DNA from: Macrolepiota albuminosa
Lineage: Eukaryota; Basidiomycota; Agaricomycetes; Agaricales; Agaricaceae
Length of the DNA stretch: 64,000 nucleotides
Direction: 5' to 3'
Assembly (NCBI GenBank): GCA_027475525.1
Contig: JAMWFC010000025.1
Span: forward strand, 62,001-126,000
Shown here piece after piece: positions 21,474-30,578 of the stretch. A program made the position numbers and the translations under genes. The notes under the pieces were generated by a model. It worked only from the letters and a program-made list of their open reading frames with translations. It made no database searches and had not been told where the DNA came from. The stretch's first letter is position 1. The number at the start of each line of letters is the position of its first letter.

Positions 21474-22495
21474 CCGGCATAGAAGTCGGCAGTTACTCAT
21501 CTCCTTATAAACAGAAACGTTTGATGATTGTGCCATTTCAGCAAGAATTCCTATGTTCTATGGCCAATGTTGGAAATGTGTTGGGTTTGCGTTCTGATTC
21601 CATGGGCTCTTATTCAAGCTATGGGATGGCCTTTGTAACCAGAGGCAAAGAGAAGAGTGTGTCCTTCAAAAACTGTAAATTTTCAACTTGCATATAGCAT
21701 ACCTTTGTGTTGACATCATTTTGTAGCAGGTGGCTACTCAGTGCCTGCCCTTTCAAAGCCTCCTGTACTTACAGATGATTTGATGTTTTCTGTCAAATCT
21801 GCTCCTATCATACCGACTCCAAAATTTAAGAATTCTATGGAAGCGGTAATAAATTATGAATTGATGGGTGTGTCTTCCGTGTCATTATTTGTTGACTTCT
21901 CTATTTATTTATTTCCAGTGCCTGTATATGACGGTCGTTCAGAAACTAGACCTGCCTTTCGATTTTTGGCTGCTGACTTCAATGCTATCACTAGTTGGTG
22001 CTCATACAATGGTAACATGTCCAATGTTCTCGAGGGGTCTATTGTTGCCATGGGTTACACAGCTGGATGGTTTGAAGGGTCCTCTTCAGTGTATGTTAAC
22101 CATTTATTATGATATTCTTATTGGTTATTTATTTATTTATTTGTAGTTTCCTTTCAACTAACATCAAGTTCATCATGGTTCTTTACACTCCTGATCTTGT
22201 TGTGGTTGGTGGTGCAGGCACCAGGCACATGGCATCCTTGTTGAGACTCAGTGGTCTTGAAGGGTCTGAATATGGCGCTCTGGAAGGGTCAAAAGATATT
22301 TCTTCTTCTGGTTCTGTGAGTGGTATACTCTCCGGATGCCACAGTGCTAGCTCCAAAATGTTTTGTGATGCTGGTTTGACTGCTTCTCCCCGATCTGGTG
22401 TTGGTAGATCAGCCACAAATTGGGGTGCTACCTTTAAGCCAGCTTGTTCTGCTGGGCTACCCAAGGGGAAAGGTAAAAATAAAGAAGCAACCTGA

Positions 22496-23160
22496 TTGCT
22501 GGCGCATGGACCACATATAGTTCCTTTGATTTTCTGTGCTTGTCGATATAATTTTGATTTTGTTTTTTGCCGCATTCTGATCCCTTTGCTGAACTATTTC
22601 GTACCATTTTTGTGTACATCACTCTGTTTGACTACAAAATTTGGAGTGATTAATAAAATATACATTATTTGCAATGTGCCATTGGTCTCATGAAAGCGTG
22701 TCGTGGATGGATAAAACTAACTCGGTATGACCTTCATATTTATTGATATTATAGCATGTATTTACTGTTTAATTGTTTTACTTGCTGAAGGTTGTGTTGT
22801 CTGTTTTGTATGACTAATCCTTGTTGTTCAAATTTGTCCATAGTTAATATTGTTTTACTTGCTGAAGGTTGTGTTGTCTGTTTTGTATGACTAATCCTTG
22901 TTGTTCAAATTTGTCCATAGTTAATCTGCTGTCAATCTAAATATGGGCCGCTATTACATATATAATTTCATTTACTGAAAATGTTGATTTTTTATTTTAT
23001 ACATATATATATGTGGCACATTAACACCCCCAAACCTCCATCTTGTCCTCCCTCCTGCCCTCTCCACATACACATGTACTTTCTGATATTTTTGTTATAT
23101 GTCTGTGACTTCCTGCATCCTCGCTTATCAAACAAGGCTTTTGCATCCTGTTCCTAGTTC
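22496..23160. other. intergenic, AT-rich
   Basis: No coding signal. It holds a 77-bp direct duplication (22781/22858, probably an assembly artefact) and a short TATATATA tract near 23004. Likely terminator of the upstream gene and promoter of the next one. Confidence 0.5.
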
Positions 23161-24845
23161 ACTGATGTGCTGCTATTGGATGGAGATCTTGCTACCTGCT
23201 ATAGACAAGACATGGCAATCCATGTGAGTGAACGTTGTCAACTCGTTTATTGTTGATGATACCATAAGTACATGCTGTTGTTGTTTTGTAGCAACTTGTT
23301 AGCTGGATAATTATAGAGGAAGCTACGGTTTCTCCTGCCCGCAAGGATGATCAGTATTCTTTGTTTTGCGCTCTTATAGTGGGAGATGATGTGCCCATGA
23401 TACCTGAAAAGATCCTGACGGATGCTCAATTTTGGATTCTCATGGCCTATTGTGTTGTGGATGTATTTGAGATGATGAATGGGGGGGCTATTCGGAGACC
23501 CTCTTCATCTGATCTCATAGTTGACAACTACAAAGCAGTACGTGTCATTGTTCCTATTGGCTTTTATCAATTGGTCAAGTATGATATTTTATGTATTACC
23601 TAGCCTATGGGAAGCCTTAATAATATTCCTGCTCTACTGGAGAGATCCCAGAACGCCCTAAACTCTCATATATGTGCACTTTGATCTAAGGCATGTAGAG
23701 ATAACCAATTTGACTCTTCTGCGTATTATTTGTCAGAAGGCAGTCCTTTGATTTGTTTGTACTCAAGTCTCGCTCGGCATGTTGGGAAAAAAATGTTGTC
23801 ACTACACTCATCAACTTGACCTCTGCGGCCCTGCATTTGGGATGTCTTCTTAAGATACGTTAATGTCTATATTGTGTGTGTATTGTTAATGCTGAAAATA
23901 TTGGTGCTTGTATCAGGGAAATTTATTTCTGCCTACTGACATCGAGTCCATCAAGAGTATGATAGTTTCTGGGTACGATACTTTTTGGTTTAATTGTTAT
24001 TTACATTTTAGATTTTGATACTGCAGGTTGGAGAATGACCAGTCTGGGCTCGTGCATATTCGCCAAGTTCACAGTTCAGCTCCTCAAGGTTGCACAACTG
24101 TTCTTCATAATTCTTTGTATATCGCATTGGCTATATCGCCTCTCATGTTACTCAATCCTCATAAGTATAATAAAGTGGGCATGAAGGAAACAGTGTTCAA
24201 GGTGTGATTGTTCTCTTGCATGCCATATTGATAGTTAATTGTATTGTTAACATGGTAGTTATGGAATCACATAGGAGGGCTAGAACAACCTCTTACTGTA
24301 GTAGAAGCGGATCGGGCATTGTGGAAGGTGTTGTTTTCTGCAGCTCTAGGGAGGACCTCCTACAGGAACTCAGATACACATTTCAACATCTGGAGGGGAT
24401 GGTGAGGGATGCCATGCCTCATTGGCTGAACCTTGTTAACGGATCTTTGAGTGTCCCTGCTACCCTATCTTTGCCATCTGATGTAATTGATCAGCTCAAT
24501 ATGGTAGTATATTCTGATGTTTTACCTTTTCCTGACAATTCTTTACTCCTGACCTCACTAACCGGAAGCGCCTCTGGTACCAACGTCCCTGTGCCCAACA
24601 ATTCCCATTTGTCTGCAATTACGTATGTTAATGAGTTCAATAACGATGGGCTTTGTGATAAAGATGTGTATCCTTCTTGATCTGCTGGTAGCAATCTGTA
24701 TCATCCACCTATCAATAATGACGATTCTTGTGATACTTGTAGGACACATATGTTGCCTTTACAGGATACTACCAACGATCCATTCAATGATGATGTCAAT
24801 GCTGGCAGTAAAAATCTGAGCAATTCAATGAACAAAACTGGATGA
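23161..24845 (+). CDS. second unknown intron-rich gene
   Basis: Not recognised. Likely exons: about 23161-23223; 23292-23539 (ARKDDQYSLFCALIVGDDVP; QFWILMAYCVVDVFEMMNGG); about 23918-23970; 24027-24089; and one ending at the TGA 24678-24680, with a possible further exon to about 24845 (CDTCRTHMLPLQDT). Introns are short with GT...TAG ends. The protein seems mostly globular with a Ser/Asn-rich C-terminus and no obvious zinc motif or membrane segment. The last large exon contains SREDLLQELRYTFQHLEGMV, probably a helix. It ends just upstream of the giant-transposon repeat starting at 24894. The first exon and exact splice sites are uncertain. Confidence 0.4.
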
Positions 24846-25520
24846 CTTGGTGGGCATGATGCGGCAGACAGACATCTGTCTTTCATGTCAGGGTAGGGCA
24901 TCACAACGGTACGTGTCATACGTTGTACGGGAGCCCACTTTGTGCCGTACCATACGTGTCCAGCGGAGTCTGCTACACTGGAGCGGAGCAGTCCCCACAG
25001 TGCCGTAGAATACAGAGCCGCGGACATGTCACAATGTGCTGTATGACACGGTCCAGTGGATTGATAAAAGGCAGGCACACACATGTGCATGCAGGCCCAG
25101 CGGATGCCAGCGGACACTAGCGGACGTCAATGTGCGTCAGCGGCTGCCGGTGGGCATCAGCACACGAGTGAAAACCTCCTCTATTGGCAGACTTCATGGC
25201 ATGAATAAACCCTCCTCGAGGTTCCCCACTTCCCTCCCCTGTCCATTCCTCCCCGCAATAACTCAAGGCTGTGCGTCTCCCCTTCCATCCTTTTTCCACC
25301 CCCGACGCCAGCGTACGTCCATGAAAGGGCCCTGAAAATCTATGCAGGCCTACGCAAGCCACCAGCGGACATCCACGCAGACATACGTCGACGGACTCAA
25401 ACCTATGCGGGCCCTCCCAGGCCTGCGCAGGACACCAGCGGACATCCACAGAGGCCTACGCAGGTCCATGGAGTCTGGTTGGACCAAGGAAAAAAGTAAC
25501 TTCGTCTTGCCCGCCGTATG

Positions 25521-25598
25521 CCTGTGGGGGGGAATCGAACCCCCGGCCTTGGGAAAGCCTCCAGCAACGGAACGCACATTTAACTGTTGCACCACAGG
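25521..25598 (-). repeat. tRNA-like sequence in left inverted repeat
   Basis: 78 nt with a 7-bp acceptor-type stem CCTGTGG/CCACAGG. It has a sequence fitting the RNA polymerase III A box (TGGTGCAAC, one base off the consensus on this arm), a perfect B box (GGTTCGATTCC) inside a GGGGG/CCCCC T-arm, and a possible long variable arm. The anticodon stem does not pair well and no anticodon can be read with confidence, so I do not call it a functional tRNA. The matching copy is at 53550-53627. Confidence 0.6.
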
Positions 25599-25739
25599 TC
25601 CGTTACTAATGGATAGATTCAAAGGTCGGATAACACAATGAACGGACGCCCACCTACGTTTCCGCAGGTTCCTGTATGGATTTTTTGAGGTGGAAGGGGG
25701 GTGGCATACCTCCCAAAAGAGTTTTCGTGGCCTGAAAGG

Positions 25740-25935
25740 GGCGTTGGCATTAGCAGCCATCAGCTGGCCATCAGCTGGCCATCAGCTGGCATCCGTTGGA
25801 GTTCGTCGGCAGCTGCCGTGACCCGCTGGCATCCGTCGGCATCCGTTGGCATCTGCCGGATATCCGCTGGTATCCGTCGGAATCTACGGGAATCCGTTGG
25901 CAACCCCCGGCATCGTCCGGCATCGTCCGGCATCA
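25740..25935 (+). repeat. short degenerate GGCATCCGT-type minisatellite
   Basis: About 15 imperfect copies of a 9-13 bp word related to TGGCATCCGT, with CAGCTGGCCAT and CGGCATCGTC variants adjoining. It is the most repetitive part of the inverted repeat; the right arm carries a shorter version near 53330-53400. Confidence 0.6.
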
Positions 25936-26380
25936 GGGCGGAAGAGAAGAAAACGGGGTGCATGGGTGTCCACCGCATGGGGTGGCGTCTCGGAGAGCGT
26001 GGGGGGTGGCGGAAGAGGGATGGGGGTGGGGAGAAAGAGGGGGAAGGGGGAAGGGGAGGAGCGTGGGTGTCCGCTGGTACCCCAGCGGACGTAGGGATGG
26101 GGGTGGGGAGAAAGAGGGGGAAGGGGGAAGGGGAGGAGCGTGGGTGTCCGCTGGTACCCCAGCGGACGTCAGGTCAGGGAGGAGGAGGGAAGCGGGGTGC
26201 ATGTGGTGGACGGGGGTGGCGTGTGAGGTAGTGTGGGGAGTGGAGAGGATGGCACTGGGGAGAAAGAGGGGGAAGGGCGGAAGAGGGTGCGTGAGTGTCC
26301 GCTGTCCGCTGGCATGCCAGCGGACGGTAGCGGACGGTAGCTGACGTCGGCATGTGAGCCAGCTGATGTCAGCGGTGCAA

Positions 26381-26535
26381 CCAGTCCCAGTGGTTCAGTG
26401 GAATATTCATTTATTGATATTTAATATTGTGTACAGTGGTGGGTTCTACTGGTGCAACCAGTCCCAGTGGTTCAGTGGAATATTCATTTATTGATATTTA
26501 ATATTGTGTACAGTGGTGGGTTCTACTCCTACTTC
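26381..26535 (+). repeat. tRNA-like segment (A and B boxes), duplicated by 77 bp
   Basis: TGGTTCAGTGG fits the A-box consensus and GGGTTCTACTCC approximates a B box. Between them is an AT-rich palindromic middle. The segment is present twice with an offset of 77 bp (26381/26458), which is the assembly signature seen elsewhere, so it is probably a single copy in the genome. Mirrored at about 52858-52945. Confidence 0.5.
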
Positions 26536-26629
26536 ACCTTAACAAGGACTAATGCTGTGTTTTTATATGGGTGCATTTTTGCTCTACATATACATCGTAC
26601 TGACCTGTAGTATGCGCCTGTGGTAGTGG

Positions 26630-26885
26630 ATCTGACCAAAACTCTAGCAATTACTGAAGTGGGATAGGATGGAGGAGTTGACACATGAAATCATTCCAGC
26701 GCTCATGACAAGTGATGATACACCAGGGCTGACTACTTTTTTTTACAAAGATCAGCACAGAGGTAGTCAGCCACAGTGCATCATCAACTTGTCATGAGCA
26801 CTGGAATGAACACATGCGCGAACTCGTCCATCTTATGCCACTGCAGAAATCTCTGGAGTTTTCAACGGATCAAATTCATGACGCT
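26630..26885. repeat. fold-back (MITE-like) element
   Basis: Long imperfect palindrome. The inner part, 26691-26809, has about 45-nt arms (TCATTCCAG ... CTGGAATGA) around a T-rich loop. The outer arms extend pairing to about 26630 and 26885 (AAAACTCTAGCAATT against the complement of AAATCTCTGGAGTTTT). A relative occurs at 52575-52735 with similar outer arms and a different centre. Confidence 0.65.
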
Positions 26886-27079
26886 AGCGGACGTCAGCGG
26901 CCTGCTGCTATTATATAATGTGAACTAGTGGGAGTTGAACCCACTTCTTGTGCACAATATGAAATATCAGTCAACGGCCTGCTGCTATTATATAATGTGA
27001 ACTAGTGGGAGTTGAACCCACTTCTTGTGCACAATATGAAATATCAATTGATGAATATTTCATTGTACCACAGGCGCTT

Positions 27080-27314
27080 GCTACAAGTCAGGACGGTGTT
27101 CATGTAGTGCACAAATGGACCCATACAGAATTTGAACGGATAGAGATTTTACTGCAACTGGTGCATCTGTATTGAATTGACAATATTAGACTGATATGTA
27201 TTTACACCATAGAAGTATACAGGAAAGAGGAAAACCATAGTTTGTAGCGGAATATTAGACTGATATTGATTTACACCATAGCATTATACATGAAGCATCA
27301 GCAATGTAAAGTAA
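27080..27314. other. AT-rich non-coding spacer
   Basis: Nothing coding. It contains two similar ACTGATAT(G/T)(T/G)ATTTACACCATAG words at about 27190 and 27261 that hint at a decayed duplication. Confidence 0.4.
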
Positions 27315-27898
27315 GCATCGGTGGTCTAGTGGAATATTATCCATTGGTCTTTATTATGTCTTGCAGTAGATGGGTTCGATTCCTACTAGTGCATTTTCGT
27401 CTCACTGTTTAGAATTTTTGACCTGCTTAGCTAATTGTTATTTACTACACAGTATGATAAACAAAGTAACGTCCTAATTTAAACAGCGTGACATGATATC
27501 TATTTAGACTATAGCGGTGTACATTAAGCTTTGATGGTCTAGTGGAATATTATCCATTGGTGTTTATTGTGTGTTGCAGTAGGTGGGTTCGACTCCTGCT
27601 TAGTGCAATGAACATTAAGATGTTTGCCATCCATTGGTGTTTATTGTGTGTTGCAGTAGGTGGGTTCGACTCCTGCTTAGTGCAATGAACATTAAGATGT
27701 TTGCCTTTTTTGGCCTGTTTAGCTAATTGTTATTTACTACACAGTATAATAAACAAAGTAAGGTCCTAATTTAAACAGAGTGACATGATATCTATTTAGA
27801 CTATAGCAGTGTACAGTAAGCATTGATGGTCTAGTGGAATATTATCCATTGGTGTTCATTGTGTGTTGCAGTAGGTGGGTTTGACTCCTGCTTAGTGC
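27315..27898 (+). repeat. tandem array of three units with 79-nt tRNA-like sequences
   Basis: tRNA-like copies at 27315-27393, 27528-27606 and 27820-27898, each exactly 79 nt. Each has an A box TGGTCTAGTGG, a B box of the GGGTTCGAYTCC type (the third has one change) and acceptor-like ends (GCATTGA pairs with TTAGTGC using wobbles). The unit including spacer is about 213-215 bp once the 77-bp assembly duplication (27554/27631) is removed. The spacers share GCTAATTGTTATTTACTA and AGATAAACAAAG-type words. The array ends about 200 bp upstream of the zinc-cluster gene start. Confidence 0.65.
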
Positions 27899-29360
27899 AA
27901 TAAACATTAAGACGTTTGCAATTTTTGACCTGCTTAGCTAATTGTTATTTACTAAACTGTAAGATAAACAAAGTAAGGTTTTGTCAAGCAATAAATCAAA
28001 CTTCTTTTGTAATTTAAACAGGGTCACATGATATCTATTTTCAGAACTTGCTTCGTGTAAAGTTCTCATCTGTTTCTTTAATCCTCCATCCGCCATGTCT
28101 AACAAAGAACTCCACCAACGGGTCGTTGACGCAGATGTTCAAGTATTATACCTTGCTTTCAGAGGAGACCTGCGACAACTTAAAGCACAGCAGAAGGACC
28201 TGGTAAGATACAAGCACTCCTGCCTAATAGACATGCACTAATAGTCGTCCTGTAGATTGACATGTGGTTCAAGGTTAGGGACGTCAAGGATGACAAGAAA
28301 CTCCTCCTTGATGCCAGGAGAAGTTTCATCAACGAAGTTATCCCGCTACTCCAGAGCAAGCTTTCTGACAAGGATATGACCAGGCGGTTGAAGGACGCTG
28401 CGAAGAAATGGACCCAGAGGAGCGGAAGGGGGGAGGAACCAAGTGGGGGCGAAGAACAACCTGATCCGTCGACTGAGGCCGGTCCGTCGACGGCACCGGC
28501 ACGAGAAGACCGGATAGGTCATAGGCCAGCAGCAGGAGATTCGTCTGGTCCGTCACCGATTCTGAAGAAGAGAAAACGACCGAGTCCTCCAGCGGCAGGA
28601 GATTTGTCTGGTCCGTCGCCAAATCCCAAGAAGCCAAAACGGGTGACCTATATTGGTCAACCTCCTCCTGGTACCTATCGTCGACAGAAGGAGCAGGAGG
28701 ACGAGGATGAGGACGAGGATGAAGAGGAAGAGGAAGAGGAAGAACAAGAGGGCAGGATACTGAAGGGGGAAATTACTGGAGGGATGCTGTTGGGCAGGTA
28801 TCTGAGGACAGCACCTCGTTGCGAGGGTCAGCACATCAACCCCCCTTGCCAATATTGCGCAAGTAAGCGGCTACAGTGTGTCAGGACAAAGGGCGGCACC
28901 GCATGCGATCCCTGCTGGCTCATTCGCAAACGAACATGCAGCCTGACGATTGTCAAGAAAACCGTCAAGCCCAGCAACAAGGGAAAGGGGAAAAAACCAC
29001 TAAGAAAGAAGTCAGTGACAATTATTGAGAGTGATGATGGTATGAAACTCTTTTCATGCTCAAATAGCTAACCAATAGTTAGCAGATGAACCAACCAGTC
29101 CAATCGCGGGACCATCAAAACCGTCGACCTCCAACCACCCAGCGGACCCTCTTCCGGTCAAGGGAAAGGGCAAGGAGTGGGCAATGGAGTCTAGTCACAG
29201 TGAGGACATTGTGGCTGGTGTAATGGCAGGGGTGGAGAGCCGTTTGGACAGGATGGAGAATGGGTTCCAGGAAGCATTGTGGAATGTTGGGGAGCAGGTG
29301 CGGGACGGGTTTGTCATGGCTGAGGCGAGCTGGTTACCGTGTATTGAGGACTTCTTCCGT

Positions 29361-30431
29361 TGATGACGCCAACTGTGGTTGGGTGTGCTGGACGTATACG
29401 CAGTACAACGCCGTCTCCAGCGCTTGGCGTACGTAGTTGTGAGGAGTCCTGACAGGGTCCCGGTGTGCTTGAGTGGAGGTAGTAAAACGATGCGCTAGAT
29501 TATAGCGCCTCGGGGGCTACCTGGCAGACGGTAAGTGTCGTGGTTTAGGCAAAGATATCGGAGAAAAGACGAGTAGCGCAGCGTATTGTGCCCGTAGGTG
29601 GCACCGTAAACGATGAAGACGAGATAGACAAAGCTAGCGCCCGACTTAGTGACAAAGTCAAAGGAAGCTAGCGCGAGTTGAACGCTAAGTGTAACTGTGT
29701 GTTCAAGGGGTTGCGATTCGTTGTTATATACATGTAAAGTAGCTATTTTATATACTATGCACTACCGTGTTTGCCAAGATACGAGCCCATCTGCGGCACT
29801 ACCTCCTAGCGCCTCTCCTCGTGGTTTCCTCTAACAGTGACCTGTCAACGGCGACCTTTTGCACATGGCTGACGGCGACCAACAGCGTTATGACCCACGG
29901 CGACCAGCGGCGACTCTATATTGACTTAGAATTGTACGAGTCTGCTCACTTTTACTATATCTCCGATTGGCCAAGCTGTTCCGGGATATGTTCGGAAAAT
30001 CCTTGACAGACGCCGTGAGCGCTAATGTCAGCGCTACTCATTGTATTAGTTCCTGGCAGGTCCAGATGTCGGATTTAAGTATATCCAGTGCCGCCGTCAT
30101 TGATCCTTTTAGACTTCTGATTGAAGTTCCTCGTCAAATGGCAGCGCCTGCTGCTGGCTCCTTCTGGCAGTGATCGGGGTTTAGTTAGAGTCCTCTCCCG
30201 CCGTCGTGTTAGCGTTATACGTTATGAGCCTTCTTCATCCTTGGGCTAGGTGAAAGGAGTGCGCTGAAGGCCTGGTAGCTAGGGGTTAGGATAAATTTCC
30301 ACATCCTGTAGTAATTTGCCAGAGCTAGAGCTGCTCTATATTCCCAACTGGTCACTAGAGTCCTGAATACGTCAAGTGTCGGTTGGCCTATAATGTCCCT
30401 TGATGCGCTCAGTCCGAGTAGAAGCCTATCA
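29361..30431 (-). mobile_element. 3' LTR of copy A (1071 bp)
   Basis: Begins TGATGACGCC and ends GCCTATCA in plus coordinates. It carries the minus-strand TATATAAA at 29747-29754, a candidate U3 core promoter. Differences from the 5' LTR are few and mostly transitions, so copy A is much younger than copy B. Confidence 0.92.
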
Positions 30432-30442
30432 TCTCCCCCCAA
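30432..30442 (-). other. polypurine tract, copy A
   Basis: TTGGGGGGAGA on the minus strand, immediately next to the 3' LTR. It identifies this LTR as the 3' one and the element as minus-oriented. Confidence 0.88.
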
Positions 30443-30450
30443 CTGAAAAA

Positions 30451-30528
30451 TTGACTGTCCTCAGTCAAACGCCGTCATTAATTTGGCTGCGCTACGGTCC
30501 GTATGATGCCGCCGGCGCCTTATAAAAG
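30451..30528 (+). promoter_or_regulatory. antisense promoter of copy A: dyad plus TATA box
   Basis: Perfect inverted repeat TTGACTG-TCCT-CAGTCAA at 30451-30468, then TATAAAAG at 30521-30528, 51 bp before the ATG of antisense gene 1. The same order and spacing occur at 9389-9466 in copy B. The dyad is a plausible binding site for the element's own zinc-cluster protein; this is inference. Confidence 0.65.
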
Positions 30529-30578
30529 TCGTTTTCTGCACTTCTCCTTCTCGTGTTTTCCTTTCCATCTTTCCCAAC

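Larger units (their letters stand above)
20021..22495 (+). pseudogene. intron-rich unknown gene, broken by an LTR insertion
   Basis: Not recognised. At least eight exons can be followed: to 20205, 20281-20651, 20711-20821, 20896-21006, 21060-21239 continuing at 21478-21674, 21727-21845, 21919-22090 and 22147-22495 (TGA). The introns (20206-20280, 20822-20895, 21007-21059, 21675-21726, 21846-21918, 22091-22146) are short with GT...AG ends. The N-terminal part is acidic and Ser/Asn-rich. The middle reads like a compact fold (FDSRPIVHGLYVHSAHIHPD; VPVYDGRSETRPAFRFLAAD; then GSIVAMGYTAGW). The tail is Gly/Ser-rich ending KGKGKNKEAT. Removing the LTR and one CCGG restores the codons across 21239/21478, so the insertion hit an exon. 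The true start is uncertain; copy B ends at 19926. Confidence 0.55.
24894..27079 (+). repeat. left long inverted repeat of candidate giant KDZ transposon
   Basis: It is the reverse complement of 52461-54255 along its whole length, starting TAGGGCATCACAACGGTACG against TAGAGACATCATAACGGT at the other end. It contains, in order, a GC-rich region full of AGCGGAC words, a tRNA-like sequence (25521-25598), a short-motif minisatellite (25740-25935), a tRNA-like segment near 26381-26535, a fold-back element (26630-26885) and a minus-strand tRNA-like segment ending at 27079. All recur in mirrored order on the right. The left arm contains three 77-bp assembly duplications (26021/26098, 26381/26458, 26901/26978), so its true length is nearer 1.95 kb. 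Confidence 0.75.

Noticed and set aside
25521..25598. A functional tRNA gene (and the copy at 53550-53627)
   Set aside because: Acceptor, T-arm and A/B boxes are convincing, but no 5-bp anticodon stem with a 7-nt loop can be drawn, and it lies in a transposon repeat.
27315..27898. CRISPR-like or rRNA-type array
   Set aside because: Units of about 214 bp with tRNA-like cores in a eukaryotic context; no short identical repeats with unique spacers.
28553..28852. Minus-strand ORF with a hydrophobic leucine/phenylalanine run
   Set aside because: It is the complement of the acidic DEDEDE stretch in the zinc-cluster gene.
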